A stretch of 64,000 nucleotides of DNA from Prosopocoilus inquinatus (Eukaryota > Arthropoda > Insecta > Coleoptera > Lucanidae). The position numbers and the translations under genes are program-made. The DNA is taken from the NCBI GenBank assembly GCA_036172665.1, contig CM069875.1, forward strand, positions 19,003,806 through 19,067,805. Reading direction: 5' to 3'. Positions 1 through 10,117 of the stretch are shown one piece after another (within the stretch, counting starts at the first letter, position 1; each line of letters starts with the position of its first letter). The notes beneath the pieces are model-generated. The model was not told the DNA's origin and searched no databases. It was given only the letters and a program-made list of their open reading frames with translations.

Positions 1-704
1 GATCAGTGTCATATTTAATTCGTTTAGCCATTAAGACATCTTCAAAAGGTAAAACAGGATCTCTACCATGTAATAGAAAATAAGGGCTATGCCCTGTGGA
101 ACTGTGTATGCTAAAATTATATACCATTTGAGCATAAGGTAACTAATCGTCCCAGTCTTCTTGACTGTTCGCAATATAGTGTGATAAAATGTCTTTAATA
201 ACTCTATGACTGCGCTCTAACATTCCATTAGTCTGGGGGTGATAGGGCGTGGTCTGTAATTTTTCCACTCCAAAAATTTCACAAACAGATTTAAACAATT
301 TTCATAAACAGTTGTTTTGGAGTTCCATGACGTGCAACAATGTATGTGGCAAAAGCTCTAGCCACAGAGTCAGCTTTTTGATCGGGGAGAGGTATTTATT
401 TATAGGAATCCATTGCCGTTCGTTCAAAAGGATAAGATATTTCTTTAAAATTTTGTAAAGGAGTTCGTTTTAAATGTGTTGATGTTTTTCTCAAATTACA
501 AGAATGGCAATTAAAACAGTATTGACCTATATCATTTTTAATGTTGGCCCCATAGAATGTAGTTTTAAGTAAAGCCAAGGTTTTCGATTCTCCCTGATGT
601 CCAGCTAAAGGTAAATCAAGAAAATCATGTATTACTTTTTTGACGTAGCTTGTAGGAATCACTAACAAATCTCGCCCATCATTGTCATTGTTTTTGTATA
701 ACAC
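1..704 (-). pseudogene. gypsy-1 integrase (broken)
   Basis: The HHCC zinc-binding part is readable at 396-704 (a GHQG motif, then C-F-N-C-H-S-C) and runs into the first catalytic region (AMD). A stop and an internal deletion then remove the second catalytic Asp region. The C-terminal half resumes near 240 in another frame with HPQTNGMLERS, which includes the third catalytic residue, Glu. An in-frame TAG follows at about 137-145, and the frame then runs off the left edge. In an active element this enzyme would insert the cDNA into the host chromosome. Here it is non-functional. Confidence 0.8.
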
Positions 705-753
705 CTCGTCTAAATCTAAATAAAGTACTTACCAATAGTTCCTTTTGCTCGGA

Positions 754-1020
754 TTAATTAGTAAATGTACATTCATACAGATAACATCTAAATTGTTTAA
801 TTCCGAAGATGACAGCTAGACGTTTCCGTTCAGTAACACTATAGTATCGCTCAGCTTTGTTTAATTTACGACTGGCGAACACTATAGGTTTCTCGAATCC
901 ATCTCGTACTTGACTAAGTATGGCGCCTACCCCACTACCACTGACATCGATAGCTAAAACGAAAGGCTCTGAAAAGTTTGGATAACACAGTACGTCTTCG
1001 TTAGTGATTGCCAATTTCAA
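754..1020 (-). pseudogene. gypsy-1 RNase H domain fragment
   Basis: Shows the Ty3/gypsy RNase H signature: a first catalytic Asp in LAIDVSGSGVGAILSQ (normally TDAS), then the PIVFASRKLN and YSVTERKRLAV segments. TERKRLAV replaces the usual TEKE(L)LA core, so the second catalytic Glu region is only partly kept. The frame ends at about 754 before the rest of the domain. It follows directly on the RT fragment as expected for pol. It would degrade the RNA strand of the RNA/DNA hybrid in a live element. Confidence 0.75.
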
Positions 1021-1034
1021 AGACTCAATTGCTT

Positions 1035-1660
1035 CTAAACCTTTTCATCTATTTGAATCGTGACTCCCTTTTTAGTTAAATCGCTTAATTGCTCAGCAAT
1101 ATTAGAAAAGTGTTTTATAAACCGTCTATACCAACATACTAATCCTAAAAATGCCCTCACATCCTTGACATTTCGTGGAATTGGGAACTTATCCACGGCC
1201 TCCAATTTTTCAGGATCGGGTTTAATACCTTCCGTGGTTACTACGTGCCCCAGGTTCTTCATTAATAAATGACATTTACTCGGTTTTAGTTTAACATTTG
1301 CCTCTCTCAACCTATCAAAATCTAATTTGAGTTTCTCTATATGTTGTTCTAATCCATTTGAGTTGAAAACTATTATATCGTCTAAGTATACTAAACAAAT
1401 TTCTCCAATTAGCCCGCTTAAAGTTAAATTCATAAATCTCTGAAAAGTTGAAGGTGCGTTAGTGAGACCAAAAGGCATTTTGTTATATTCCCAATGACCC
1501 CATTGAGCAGAGAAAGTTGTTTTATCTTTGTTTTTCTCCTCCACATCAATTTGGTGGTAAGTAAAAGTTACATCAAATACGCTAAACAATATCGATTTTC
1601 CAAAATATTCAACTGTTGCATGTAAATTTGGAAGGGGATAATAATCTCGCTCAGGCCCGG
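1035..1660 (-). pseudogene. gypsy-1 reverse transcriptase fragment
   Basis: An open stretch of 184 codons at 1035-1589 carries the palm and thumb of a Ty3/gypsy RT: first catalytic Asp in FSVFDVTFTYHQI, MPFGLTNAPSTFQ, the YLDD active site at 1377-1388, and the FLGLVCWYRRFI thumb motif. The preceding segment (about 1590-1660) encodes the end of the fingers in another frame. Most of the N-terminal fingers (the usual Y-R-x-L-N region) is missing, so a deletion joins the protease-RT linker directly to the palm. The RT would be inactive. Confidence 0.85.
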
Positions 1661-1666
1661 TTTAAT

Positions 1667-2774
1667 TTAATTTAAGTCGTTTGCTTCTATTTTATTAGGT
1701 TCTAATCTTTTAAATTTTGAGTACCCTTCAGCTATTACAGTATTTCTTTTAATAGTTACACCATAATTATTAACATTTAATAGTCTTACGTTAAAACAGT
1801 TATCATTTTGTACCACGCTATGCGCTGCAATTACTCCCATTAATCCCAATATCAACTGGATTTGTTAAGAAATACTTATCTGTGAGAGTTTTCTTCAACT
1901 TACCTAAACAATGTCTTGGAGGTAACATCAAATCTTCGACCAATATTACATCACTGTTGTACACTTCACAGACCTCTAGACATTTATTAATTTCTTCGAC
2001 TTCCATTACTGTTCCACCATTAAATCCGTCTTCTCGTGGTTTATAGTCGCTTTCCTGCATCCATTTGCATTGTGTTTCCATTTCGACTACTCCTGGTACT
2101 TTCCTTACGTCGTTCACTTTGGTAATTTCTACATCTTCTACATCTTTTATATTTTCGCGACTACGATTTTTAATTTCTTCTCCAAGTTTAACTACACCTT
2201 TAGGTTCATTTTCACAGTTACTTATTATACTTGCGGGCTCCTTTTAATAGATTTTCTTTTCTAGAGCGACATCTTCTAATTTTCTTTTTCCATCGAACAT
2301 AATATTCCCCCTTCTCTTTATTATTTCCTCGTTATTATTTTCTTTCGCAGCAGGATTTCCATTGTTCCTTCTCCTTAAATAATCTCCTGTAACCCTCTTC
2401 ATTTTATCACTCGAGTTTTCTTGCGCTAACTCAGCTTCACGGTTCGCCATGTCAATTACAACAACTGGATCAACCATGTTATCGCGGTTATATTCTCGCT
2501 GATAGTTTATTTCATATTTTAATTGCCTTTCACCCGCATTATCATTTCCTGTTCACGACTCATCATGCCGTTTGTAGCAACTTGACCACTTGCTTTAATA
2601 TTATTACAATCTCGGAAATAATCACTTTCATCGGAAAATTCAATACCCTTGTGTCCCTTCGCCATGCCGTGTACAGCAACTTCGCTTAATTCTTCGTTTC
2701 GCTCAGCCAATCTTCAATACTGTTCACTAGAATTTCTCTGTACATTCACATTTACCTTATTAAAGAATTCGTCA
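1667..2774 (-). pseudogene. gypsy-1 linker between protease and RT (broken)
   Basis: Three short open frames (1667-1855, 1818-2117, 2519-2710) in minus orientation read as the region preceding RT in Ty3/gypsy pol. It includes a stretch ending in a VRLLNVNN-type motif at about 1780-1800, typical of the segment just before RT; gypsy-2 has a matching VRLMNVN. There are several stops and frame changes. Segment 2244-2477 is low-complexity, polar and probably spacer. The right end abuts the hAT MITE. Confidence 0.55.
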
Positions 2775-2782
2775 CTGTAACC

Positions 2783-3401
2783 CAGCGTTTCCCAAACTTT
2801 TAGGTTTCGCGGCCCCCTTATGAGCTGTCTTATGATTCACGCCCCCGTCCCCCTGCCGTAGAATCTTGACCTTGAACACTGATGTGAAATGGCATGAAAT
2901 GATAGTATTCTTTTCAATATTTGAGACTTGTCAGTACATTTCATTTGTTTTAATGCATTGACACTTTTTTCAAAAACTGAACATGGGAATATTTACACTG
3001 TAAGTTCAAAGTAAAAGAAAAACTCAAGGGATAAGTACAGTCGCGAGCCTTAAATTTTGGTCGTCACAGTTAATAGAAACGTGTTTTAATTCCAGAAATT
3101 AGAAATTTTTATTTATTTTACCATGAAAGTGTCAAAATAAATTAAATATTTAAGAGACTATTACTGGCATTCAAAATAAGTCACAAATATAGTTAATTTT
3201 AATAAAATACAAGTTCGGTGCCAACCTTTGACAATTAATGACGACCAAAATTTGTTAATCGCATGCAATCTCTTGTAAAAAAAATAATATGCTAAATTAG
3301 TTGCAATTTGCGTTAATTCTTTAAACTTTATTCTGCTGCGCCCCCCTTTGAAGACTTACGCGCCCCCCTGGGGGGCTTGCCCCACAGTTTGGGAAACGCT
3401 C
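2783..3401. mobile_element. hAT-type MITE (619 bp) inserted in gypsy-1 pol
   Basis: The ends are inverted copies: CAGCGTTTCCCAAAC at 2783-2797 and its reverse complement at 3387-3401, with one mismatch at the last base. The element is flanked by a perfect 8-bp direct repeat, CTGTAACC, at 2775-2782 and 3402-3409. TIRs of the CAGNGTTTCCCAA type with 8-bp duplications are diagnostic of the hAT superfamily. C-runs lie just inside both ends. There is no transposase frame inside, so it is non-autonomous. Removing it rejoins the protease and linker parts of gypsy-1 pol, so it inserted after gypsy-1. Confidence 0.92.
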
Positions 3402-3819
3402 CTGTAACCACTGTCATTATCATTAGCAACAATGTTTATCTTTGCACCCCATAGTTTGAAAATATTTTCCCCAAAGGAAACTTCAGCACCATTTAGCTTA
3501 AGAAAGTTTCTCCCAATTATACCATCAGCACCTATAAATCTTCGCAAACTACGAATTCTGCGGTTGTTATTGTTTGATTTACAAAAAGCCCAATTTCTGC
3601 AAGTATGATACCTAACGCATTTATGCCATAACCGGTAATTCCAGATAAAATAATTTCTTTGGTCGGTTCATCTTCGTTTAAATTTACAAACTTACATTTT
3701 AAAATTGAAATTGCCGCTCCACTATCTAATAAAAAATTCCTCTTCTCCCCATTAAAGAAAAAGTAAACTAAGCTTGGTTTTTCTTGCAAAAATAAATGTT
3801 TCAAAAGTGGTATTGGCAT
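3402..3819 (-). pseudogene. gypsy-1 aspartic protease
   Basis: The catalytic triad region reads LLDSGAAISIL, with DSGA at 3714-3725, preceded by a hydrophobic strand (YFFFNGEKRNF). The second half has the GRNFL motif (IIGRNFLKLNGAEV), equivalent to the G-x-D-x-L flap/strand of retroviral-type proteases. A frame change near 3540 separates the two halves. The C-terminal continuation is cut by the MITE at 3401. In a live element it would cleave the Gag-Pol polyprotein. Confidence 0.75.
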
Positions 3820-4197
3820 AAGCTGTTATATTCTAAGGCCTGCGATAATCATTGTTATTGCTTTTATTCGGACAAATACTTATTGTTTCCCCTCGGTTCG
3901 AGGCATAACCGACGGCCGGTTTGAGTTTAAAGGACGACTCTCATCTGTGGCCGCTACCGATCCGTTATTGGATGCTAAATTAAATTTTTGTCGATTTAAA
4001 TTATTACTTTCCCTATCAAAACTCAAAAATTCTCTAGTCTCTCGTCTGTCCCTTCCATTTTGAAAATAACTTTTAGACGCATCCTTAGATTCATTAGGAA
4101 TAAATTTTGGCCCGTTTCTATAATGTTTATTATTTCCATTATCCTCATTGTAATAGGTCCCCTTTTTATTAAAAAGAGAAGTCTTATTTCTCGAATT

Positions 4198-4933
4198 TTA
4201 ATAACTATAATTGAGTCTTGAGGTGAAAAATCGTTCCGTGTTTCCTTGGTCACTTCTGTTTATGTGGTCCGGTACGAATTCGCAATTTCGAGCAAAATGT
4301 CCAAATTTCCCGCATCGATAACACTTACTTTGATAATCTACCGACATTACATTTCTATTCGAATTTCTATTTTGTAACAATAATTCGTGTGATTGCTCGT
4401 GTCTCGCTAATTCTTCCGCTTTATCGATAGTTAAATTTTCCGTACGCATTAAAACTGCTCCTAGATTTCGCATTATATCACGTCTTACGCCCGCATTAAA
4501 TTGATTTAAAACCAATTGATTACATTTCTTTTCGAGTCCCGGTTTTTCGTTATTACTTGCTGTCAATAAATCTTCCTCTAATGTTTTCGCACCTAGCAAT
4601 TTTAGTCTGTTTACGAATTTTGGTACTGATTCATCGTGTCTTTAAAAACACTTAATTTCAGTAATACTTCGCCCGGTACTGAAACTGGAGCGAATTTTTG
4701 AATAAACTTTTTCTTAAAATCACCAAAAGAAATTGTATCCGCATCTAATTCTGAGTCAGTTTTAAAATATCTGTAAGCATCTCCACTTAGTTTCAGTTAT
4801 CTAATCGTGCCCTTTGTTCAATTTTTTCAAAATATTCCTTAACATTTTCTCTTCCCGAAAACGACTCTACTGTGTTAGCAATCATTCCCAAAGTTAGCAT
4901 AGGATAATTTATATTCGCATTAGCATCCGTCAT
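4198..4933 (-). pseudogene. gypsy-1 gag with CCHC zinc knuckle
   Basis: A likely ATG lies at 4931-4933 (MTDANANINYPML). The frame is soon broken by a TGA near 4798 and by further shifts. The C-terminal 133 codons (4198-4599) hold a clear zinc knuckle, C-Y-R-C-G-K-F-G-H-F-A-R-N-C, at about 4280-4322. The basic, glutamine- and asparagine-rich sequence before it is typical of nucleocapsid. Low-complexity frames at 3840-4197 probably cover the gag-protease junction. It would package element RNA into virus-like particles. Confidence 0.75.
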
Positions 4934-5760
4934 TTTGTTGCTATTTAAAAAAAAAGAAACTTCCTACGATACAAAAATTAACAAATTTCTTTTATTTATT
5001 TTAAAATCGATACTTAAATGTTTAAGATGTATGAACTAAACAAACAAAAAAAATCAACAACAAAATTACTTCGAATTCATTTATAATCAAGGACTGTATA
5101 TTACGCTGTAAGCTAGCTCGTTACGCGAGTTCCGCTAATGTGGTGTGCGTTCGCACCAATCTCATATTACTACGCCTTCGCTATATAACAAAAAGTTGTA
5201 TTATGCAACTTTTTTTTTTCAGTTTTTGACTAATCACTCGTATCGCCTCTTTATCAACACAAAATGTAGCCAATCAATGCCACCGTTCGCTGCCTCCAAT
5301 TATGTACCAACCCCGCGGTTCCGGGTAAGATACTAAGGGGCAGTAACTTACGTAATTCTTTCGTAATGCTGCCACCAGTTCTATCGAGCAACAGAAGAGG
5401 GTGTACTCTTCGGTGGAAAGGGGGGGGGGGGGTATTTTTGGGAGTTGATCAACAAAGAAAAATTAAAAGAAACGACGAACTTAAAACTACTGTATTGCTA
5501 ATAAACAGTTACAGTACGATAGAAGAGCCTGATTACCAATTTAAATTTTGAGGTGACTGGACGAAAACAGCACTTGCACTTCTAAGGTCCAGTCTGCAAG
5601 TGTCTTCTTGTTGATCTCTCTTCGCGCTCCGGTGCGGAGGTTTATCGCACGTAAACAAGTCTATCGGAGAAGTACACAGCATAGCTCATTTGATTTGATA
5701 TACAGAGTATTCCACTTATAACGAATTCAACCAGGGTATTACATTAGTCTAAGTGGCTGG
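4934..5760 (-). other. gypsy-1 5' leader and putative 5' LTR region (ends unresolved)
   Basis: Lies immediately upstream of the gag ATG on the minus strand, so it should hold leader, primer-binding site and 5' LTR. A possible minus-strand PBS beginning TGGAGGCAGCGAACGG lies near 5283-5298. I could not fix the LTR ends because the partner LTR is off-window. It contains a 13-bp G homopolymer at 5420-5432 (C-run on the element strand). No protein-coding frame is convincing here. Confidence 0.4.
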
Positions 5761-7230
5761 TACCACATGAGTAATATCAATGTCTCTTCTTTCTTGGGTA
5801 TAGGGAAATCTTGTGGTGATAATAATTTTTTTTTCCTGTTATTAAACTGCAATGACATGGCAGATTTATTTCCTGTGCTCCGGTTTTAGCATTGTGTTGA
5901 GGTTCTAGTGATCGTCTTGTTCTGACGCTTGATTTTGATGTTGTTGGGTGTGTGATGATGAATTCCGTGACTGTGAGCTCGGTAATCAGCCTAGTATTAC
6001 CTTTGTAACATCGAAACGAACAGCATTGGTTTGTTTCTTCTACGGTTGCTCCTCGGAAAAGTAATTTAGTACATTGTGGTCCCTGTAGTGGATCGGATGA
6101 AAAACGGGGCAGGAAACACAGTTTGTCGTGAAATGGTCGACACTGATGTAAATGGACGCTTGTGATTGATGCCAACGATTACAGTCCGAATAGTTGTCTT
6201 TCTACTGCTACGTTCAGGCTGTTATGGTTGATCCCGTTTTGGTCCTTGTTGGACACTGATTACTTCCAATACTGCAGTCGATAATGGACAACTGGTAGTA
6301 TCTTCCCACATTTTCTGCTGGAATGACCAGTTCTTGATTTTCTTCTGACAGTACCAAGTCTAACATTCTCAAATCGGTGCTACGTGTATCCGGATTTACC
6401 ATTAATATGGGGAGTTGATGACCTTTGCACGATGAGATGATGGTTGTGGATTTTATTGAATTACTCAATGCATATAGACTTCTAACGTTTATGAAGATGT
6501 CGTATAATGAACGGTGCACTGCATTGAACAATTCACATCGTCCTACTTTCTTCGTTCAAGGTTTCTATGAACTTGATTCTGGCTTCAATGATCTTCATCG
6601 AACTTGCCACCTGGTATTGATAATCTTTAAGTTTTTGCGAGTTCGTTCAATTCTCTTTGAAGTCCTTTAGTTAATCTTTTGGTAGCCTCTTCAATGTTCT
6701 CGTCTTCTGATATGATATCGTCTTGTTGAGGTTGTGTTGCTGCGTTGCAATACCAATTTAGAGCGTTGCCCATAAAGTTAAGTGACCTCTTTAAAATGCT
6801 TCCTGTCATGTATTCCATTTCACTTTCTGGAAACTGGATTTGGAGTTCGCTAAAGATCCACCCTTGTTGAAGAATTTTCAGTTCTTGATCCAATGCGAAC
6901 CCGAGTTGATCCAACTTCTGGCTCATTTGACATTCGAGGGTCTGGTTTGTACGACATTCGATGTCTTTAATACAAACAGATAAAACAGCGACATCCAACG
7001 ATCGCTTTTTGACCTGACATTGCAGTAGGATAGACAAATTGAACCGGATTTGTTCCTAATAAGTCCCCCATGCAAGTCTTTAATATAGTTGACTTCGACT
7101 CTTGATGGTTTTCACGGGGCCTCGTGTACCACGGGCACACATACTTTGCAAACCGTTGTTTCCGGCAGAGGTTTCTAGTGAATTCCAGCGGTGATTTCCA
7201 CGATTGCTCCAGTGGGAATGACTCACATTA
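5740..7230 (-). pseudogene. env-like (F-type) glycoprotein remnant, orphan
   Basis: Three minus-strand frames in succession (6627-7037, 6214-6531, 5777-6175) look like one decayed protein. The first has a Cys-containing stretch (ECRTNQTLECQ), a basic site and an LNFMGNALNWY segment followed by an acidic, then helical Leu-rich part. That order resembles the cleavage site, fusion peptide and heptad region of baculovirus F-type Env proteins found in insect errantiviruses. The later frames hold spaced Cys residues. R1 interrupts it at 6973-7075. It is not in the same transcription unit as gypsy-1 gag-pol because it lies upstream of that element's 5' end. Function is inferred and the protein is dead. 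Confidence 0.45.
6973..7075 (+). repeat. R1 fragment inserted in the env-like remnant
   Basis: About 103 bp matching the R1 family (the stretch running through GATCGCTTTTTGACC to CCCCCATGCAA). It is flanked by the direct repeat GTCTTTAATA at 6963-6972 and 7076-7085. Across the junctions the env-like reading continues with one duplication copy removed, so this is a genuine insertion. It carries the non-ribozyme part of the R1 unit. The 10-bp duplication fits retrotransposition. Confidence 0.8.
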
Positions 7231-8053
7231 TGAGGGGTAGGATGACTTTCGCAGATCGGATCATTTGTTTACTGTTAGGAAGAAATAATGTATGTACATA
7301 TGGGAGAAGATAAATATAAGTAAATAAATAAATTATAATTAAAAAACGGATTATACAGGATTATACCGACTGTTTCAAATTGGGTATGCACTTAAGGGAT
7401 CTCCTAAACCGTAAGAGATACACGTATGGTTAAATGGAAGAAAAGTTGCACGAATCAATGTCTAACTCGTATTCATTAACAGAATGATTTTTTTTTATTT
7501 CTTCTTGAGATATTAATAAAATGTAAAAAAAATCGATTTTCTTTTTCTCTCTGTATCTCTTTTATTACACATAATTTTGAAATTCTGATTTAACTTTCTA
7601 CAGGCACTTTTTGATTCTGTTTCGAATAGGAGTAATAGAATTGAAGTCAGACGGTTCAACTTTCCGCGACCATCATCAGTTTCGATTTTTTAAATACAAC
7701 TTATGTCTTTTTATTATTCTATTCGATAGCACTTTCTCCTGATTGTAACGGTACGTCACACTTAATAGTTGATATTAATCTGAAGCTTAAATAATACAGA
7801 TTTTTATACGACAAGATAATTTTAAATTTTTAATTAATTTCTTAGCTCTAGTGTAAATGTTAATAAACTATTTAAAGTTTTTCTGTATCGTTATTTTAAT
7901 AATGCACTGCACTTACGAAAATGAGTTTCTACAGACAAATATCTAGTGGTTCTAATATATGTAACTTGCTAGATTAGTATTTCAGCTTTGGTATAGGAAT
8001 GGAAAAGCCTAGTTTTTAATTTTCACTCGCACTATTGGGTTAAAAGAAAAAGT
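7231..8053. other. AT-rich spacer, no gene seen
   Basis: Ordinary AT-rich sequence with no coding frame I trust. A pyrimidine tract ending in CTACAG at about 7597-7602 looks like a 3' splice site but is followed by only about 30 open codons. The last five bases, AAAGT (8049-8053), are the target duplication of the BEL element. Confidence 0.5.
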
Positions 8054-8284
8054 TGTTGGGGCTCCGAAAAGTGGACTGTATTTTTTTCTTTACGATGTTA
8101 GAAATTAGCAGAGCACTCCAATAGGTATAATTTCCTTATTAACAGAAAGTTACAAAGGTTACGTCTATACTATGAAACAGCTACATGCGGAATATCTAAT
8201 ATTTTTTTCTTCACCGGAAATGTTTACCCTTCCCCACTTTGTCATTTACTAGTCAGTGTTGCCACCACTCACAGAAACTCACCA
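8054..8284 (-). repeat. BEL element 3' LTR
   Basis: A 231-bp LTR that on the plus strand starts TGTTGGGGCTCC and ends TCACCA, giving TG...CA ends. It is followed inward by CCCCCC at about 8287-8292, which is the G-rich polypurine tract on the element strand. It differs from the partner LTR by single-base changes including a small cluster at about 8173-8190. Confidence 0.95.
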
Positions 8285-8935
8285 TACCCCCCACCTTGAA
8301 GAAATGTCTTCAACAGTTGTCAGTCTCTGGCTTAGGCAATAGACAAATCTTGGTTACCGCCCGTTTAACGATACCATTCGAAGTCTTGATGGATACTCCT
8401 CGTACGATATTGTCTTCTCCAGGATGTAGCTCCACTATTCGTCCAAGTACCCATTTAGCTGGAGGTAGATTGTCTTGCTTAATGAAAACTAAAGAGTCTA
8501 TCTGCACCTGTGATCGTTGCTGCTTCCATTTTGTACGTTATTGTAGCTGGCTCACGTATTCTGAAGACCATCGTTTCCAGAAGCCTTGGTGTAATTGTTG
8601 CAATAATTGATGTCTTGTTAATTGATTCAATTTCACTTCTTGTAAATCTGGATCTGGGAGCATTGTTACTGGTCTTCCGATGAGAAAGTGAGCAGGGGTT
8701 AGAGCTTCTAAATCATTTGGGTCAGCGGATAACGGACAAAGAGGACGGGAATTGAGTGTAGCTTCAATTTGAGCAATTAGAGTATAGAATTCTTCAAAGG
8801 TAAATATTCAATTATTTGTTATTCGATATAAATGATATTTCGTACTTTTCACTGCAGATTCCCACAGACCTCCGAAATGCGGTGCGTAAGTAGGAATAAA
8901 GTGCCAGCGAATATTGTCCTGTGCAGAGTTGTTTA
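8285..8935 (-). pseudogene. BEL integrase C-terminal region
   Basis: At 8310-8507 a frame reads as the C-terminal domain found after BEL/Pao integrases (PPAKWVLGRIVELHPG, then RAVTKICLLP). Upstream, at about 8790-8935, another frame has APHFGGLWESAVK, with the third catalytic Glu of the DDE triad at about 8860-8878, and a TLNSRPL/PLTPAHFLIG-like segment at about 8680-8760. Frame breaks separate these parts. The domain would bind DNA and complete strand transfer in a live element. Confidence 0.75.
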
Positions 8936-9567
8936 TTAAAACGGATTTGTTTTTAACAAAAATGAATACAAATCTCTAAGTTCATTTGCTGCGCCAACAA
9001 AATTTACACCGTTATCACTGTAAATATCTGATGGCTTACCACGTCTTGCAATAAAACGTCTCAATGCAGAAATGAAATTGTTCGTTCTTAAAACGGATAC
9101 TAATTCTAAATGAAGAGCTTTCGTACAAAAGCATATGAACAAACAAATATAAGCCTTTGACATCTTGAAGCCGCGACCACTTTTACTCTTAATTGTAAAA
9201 GGACCAGCATAATCAATCCCTGTGACTTGAAATGGACTTGTTTGAGTAATACGTGCACCAGGCAAATTACCCATAATAGTGTTTCAGGTTTCGAATTGCA
9301 CTTAAAACATTTTACACATTCGCGTGTTACCTTAGGACATAAACTTCTTCCTGAAATAATCCAAAATTGTTGTCTAATGGATGCAAGTAACAAATATGGA
9401 CCTGCGTGTTGTAAACGTTCGTGCTCTTCTTTCAGTACAAGTTTAGAAAGAATGTGTTTCCCTGACAATAGTAATGGATGTTTCGCATTATAATTTAATT
9501 GTGACATGTGAAGTCGACCTCCCACTCTTAATAACTCCTGCGAATCTAAAGAGGGACTTAAACTCAA
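8936..9567 (-). pseudogene. BEL integrase HHCC and catalytic core
   Basis: Frame 9106-9567 shows the BEL pre-integrase signature (LLRVGGRLHMS, KHPLLL) and the zinc-binding HHCC part (HERLQHAGPYLLLASIRQQFWI, C-x2-C). A frameshift near 9270 moves the reading into 8936-9274, which has the first catalytic Asp (GIDYAGPF, about 9200-9219) and the second (YSDNGVNF, about 8998-9021). Catalytic residues remain but the frameshift kills the protein. Confidence 0.85.
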
Positions 9568-9597
9568 TAGTTTGTTACTTTTATGTAAACAATTATT

Positions 9598-10056
9598 TCA
9601 TTGTAGTGCATAAATTTTACAGGAAAATGTGACTGACTGTGATAACTTGACCAACCGTAATGTGCTTTCTTGAAGTTCTTCTACACTTAAGTTTCCTAAA
9701 CGAGGTTCGTTAGATTGAATACAATTATTCTTAAATCGTAATAAATAGGCCACCATTCTTTTCAACCTTGAGAATGATGAATAACGAGAAAATAGAAAGA
9801 AATCTTTATCATCATCAGTAACATGAAGAACTTGTGAATGTTTACGTAATTCAGGTATCTCGATATTTAAATCGGTATGATCTTTAACTGGCCATCTGCA
9901 TTCATTTTGCATGAGCCATGATGGACCCTTCCACCAGATATCTGAATTTATCAAATTATGAGGCAAAAGACCTCGTGATGCCACATCAGCAGGATTTTCA
10001 TGTGATTGTATGTGATGCCAGGTATTGACATCGGTTAATCTTTGTATTTCAGCCAC
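9598..10056 (-). pseudogene. BEL pol segment between RNase H and integrase
   Basis: A 152-codon frame with the conserved BEL/Pao block WHHIQSHENPADVASRG and a downstream WWKGPSWL motif, which mark the end of the RNase H-like region. It is separated from the large RT frame by a frameshift at about 10130-10145. It is separated from the integrase by a single in-frame TGA at 9598-9600, since the next 31 bases continue in the same frame. Confidence 0.85.
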
Positions 10057-10117
10057 TCGATTACCAACAAATATTTGTAATAAGTTTGGTTGAGTATGGA
10101 GCCAACATAGAACTACT

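Larger units (their letters stand above)
1..5760 (-). mobile_element. gypsy-1: decayed Ty3/gypsy LTR retrotransposon, truncated by window edge
   Basis: Reading the minus strand from 5760 to 1, the pieces lie in the order leader/LTR region, gag with a zinc knuckle, aspartic protease, reverse transcriptase, RNase H and integrase, which is the Ty3/gypsy order. Every coding piece is broken by stops, frameshifts or deletions, so this is a fossil. The 3' end (integrase tail and 3' LTR) lies beyond the left edge, so the LTRs cannot be compared. A hAT-type MITE sits inside pol at 2783-3401. Protein similarity to gypsy-2 and gypsy-3 is limited to domain motifs, so this is a different family. The exact right boundary is not resolved. 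Confidence 0.85.

Noticed and set aside
7590..7690. Possible 3' splice site (TTTCTACAG) followed by an open frame
   Set aside because: The frame is only about 30 codons and has no partner exon in the window.
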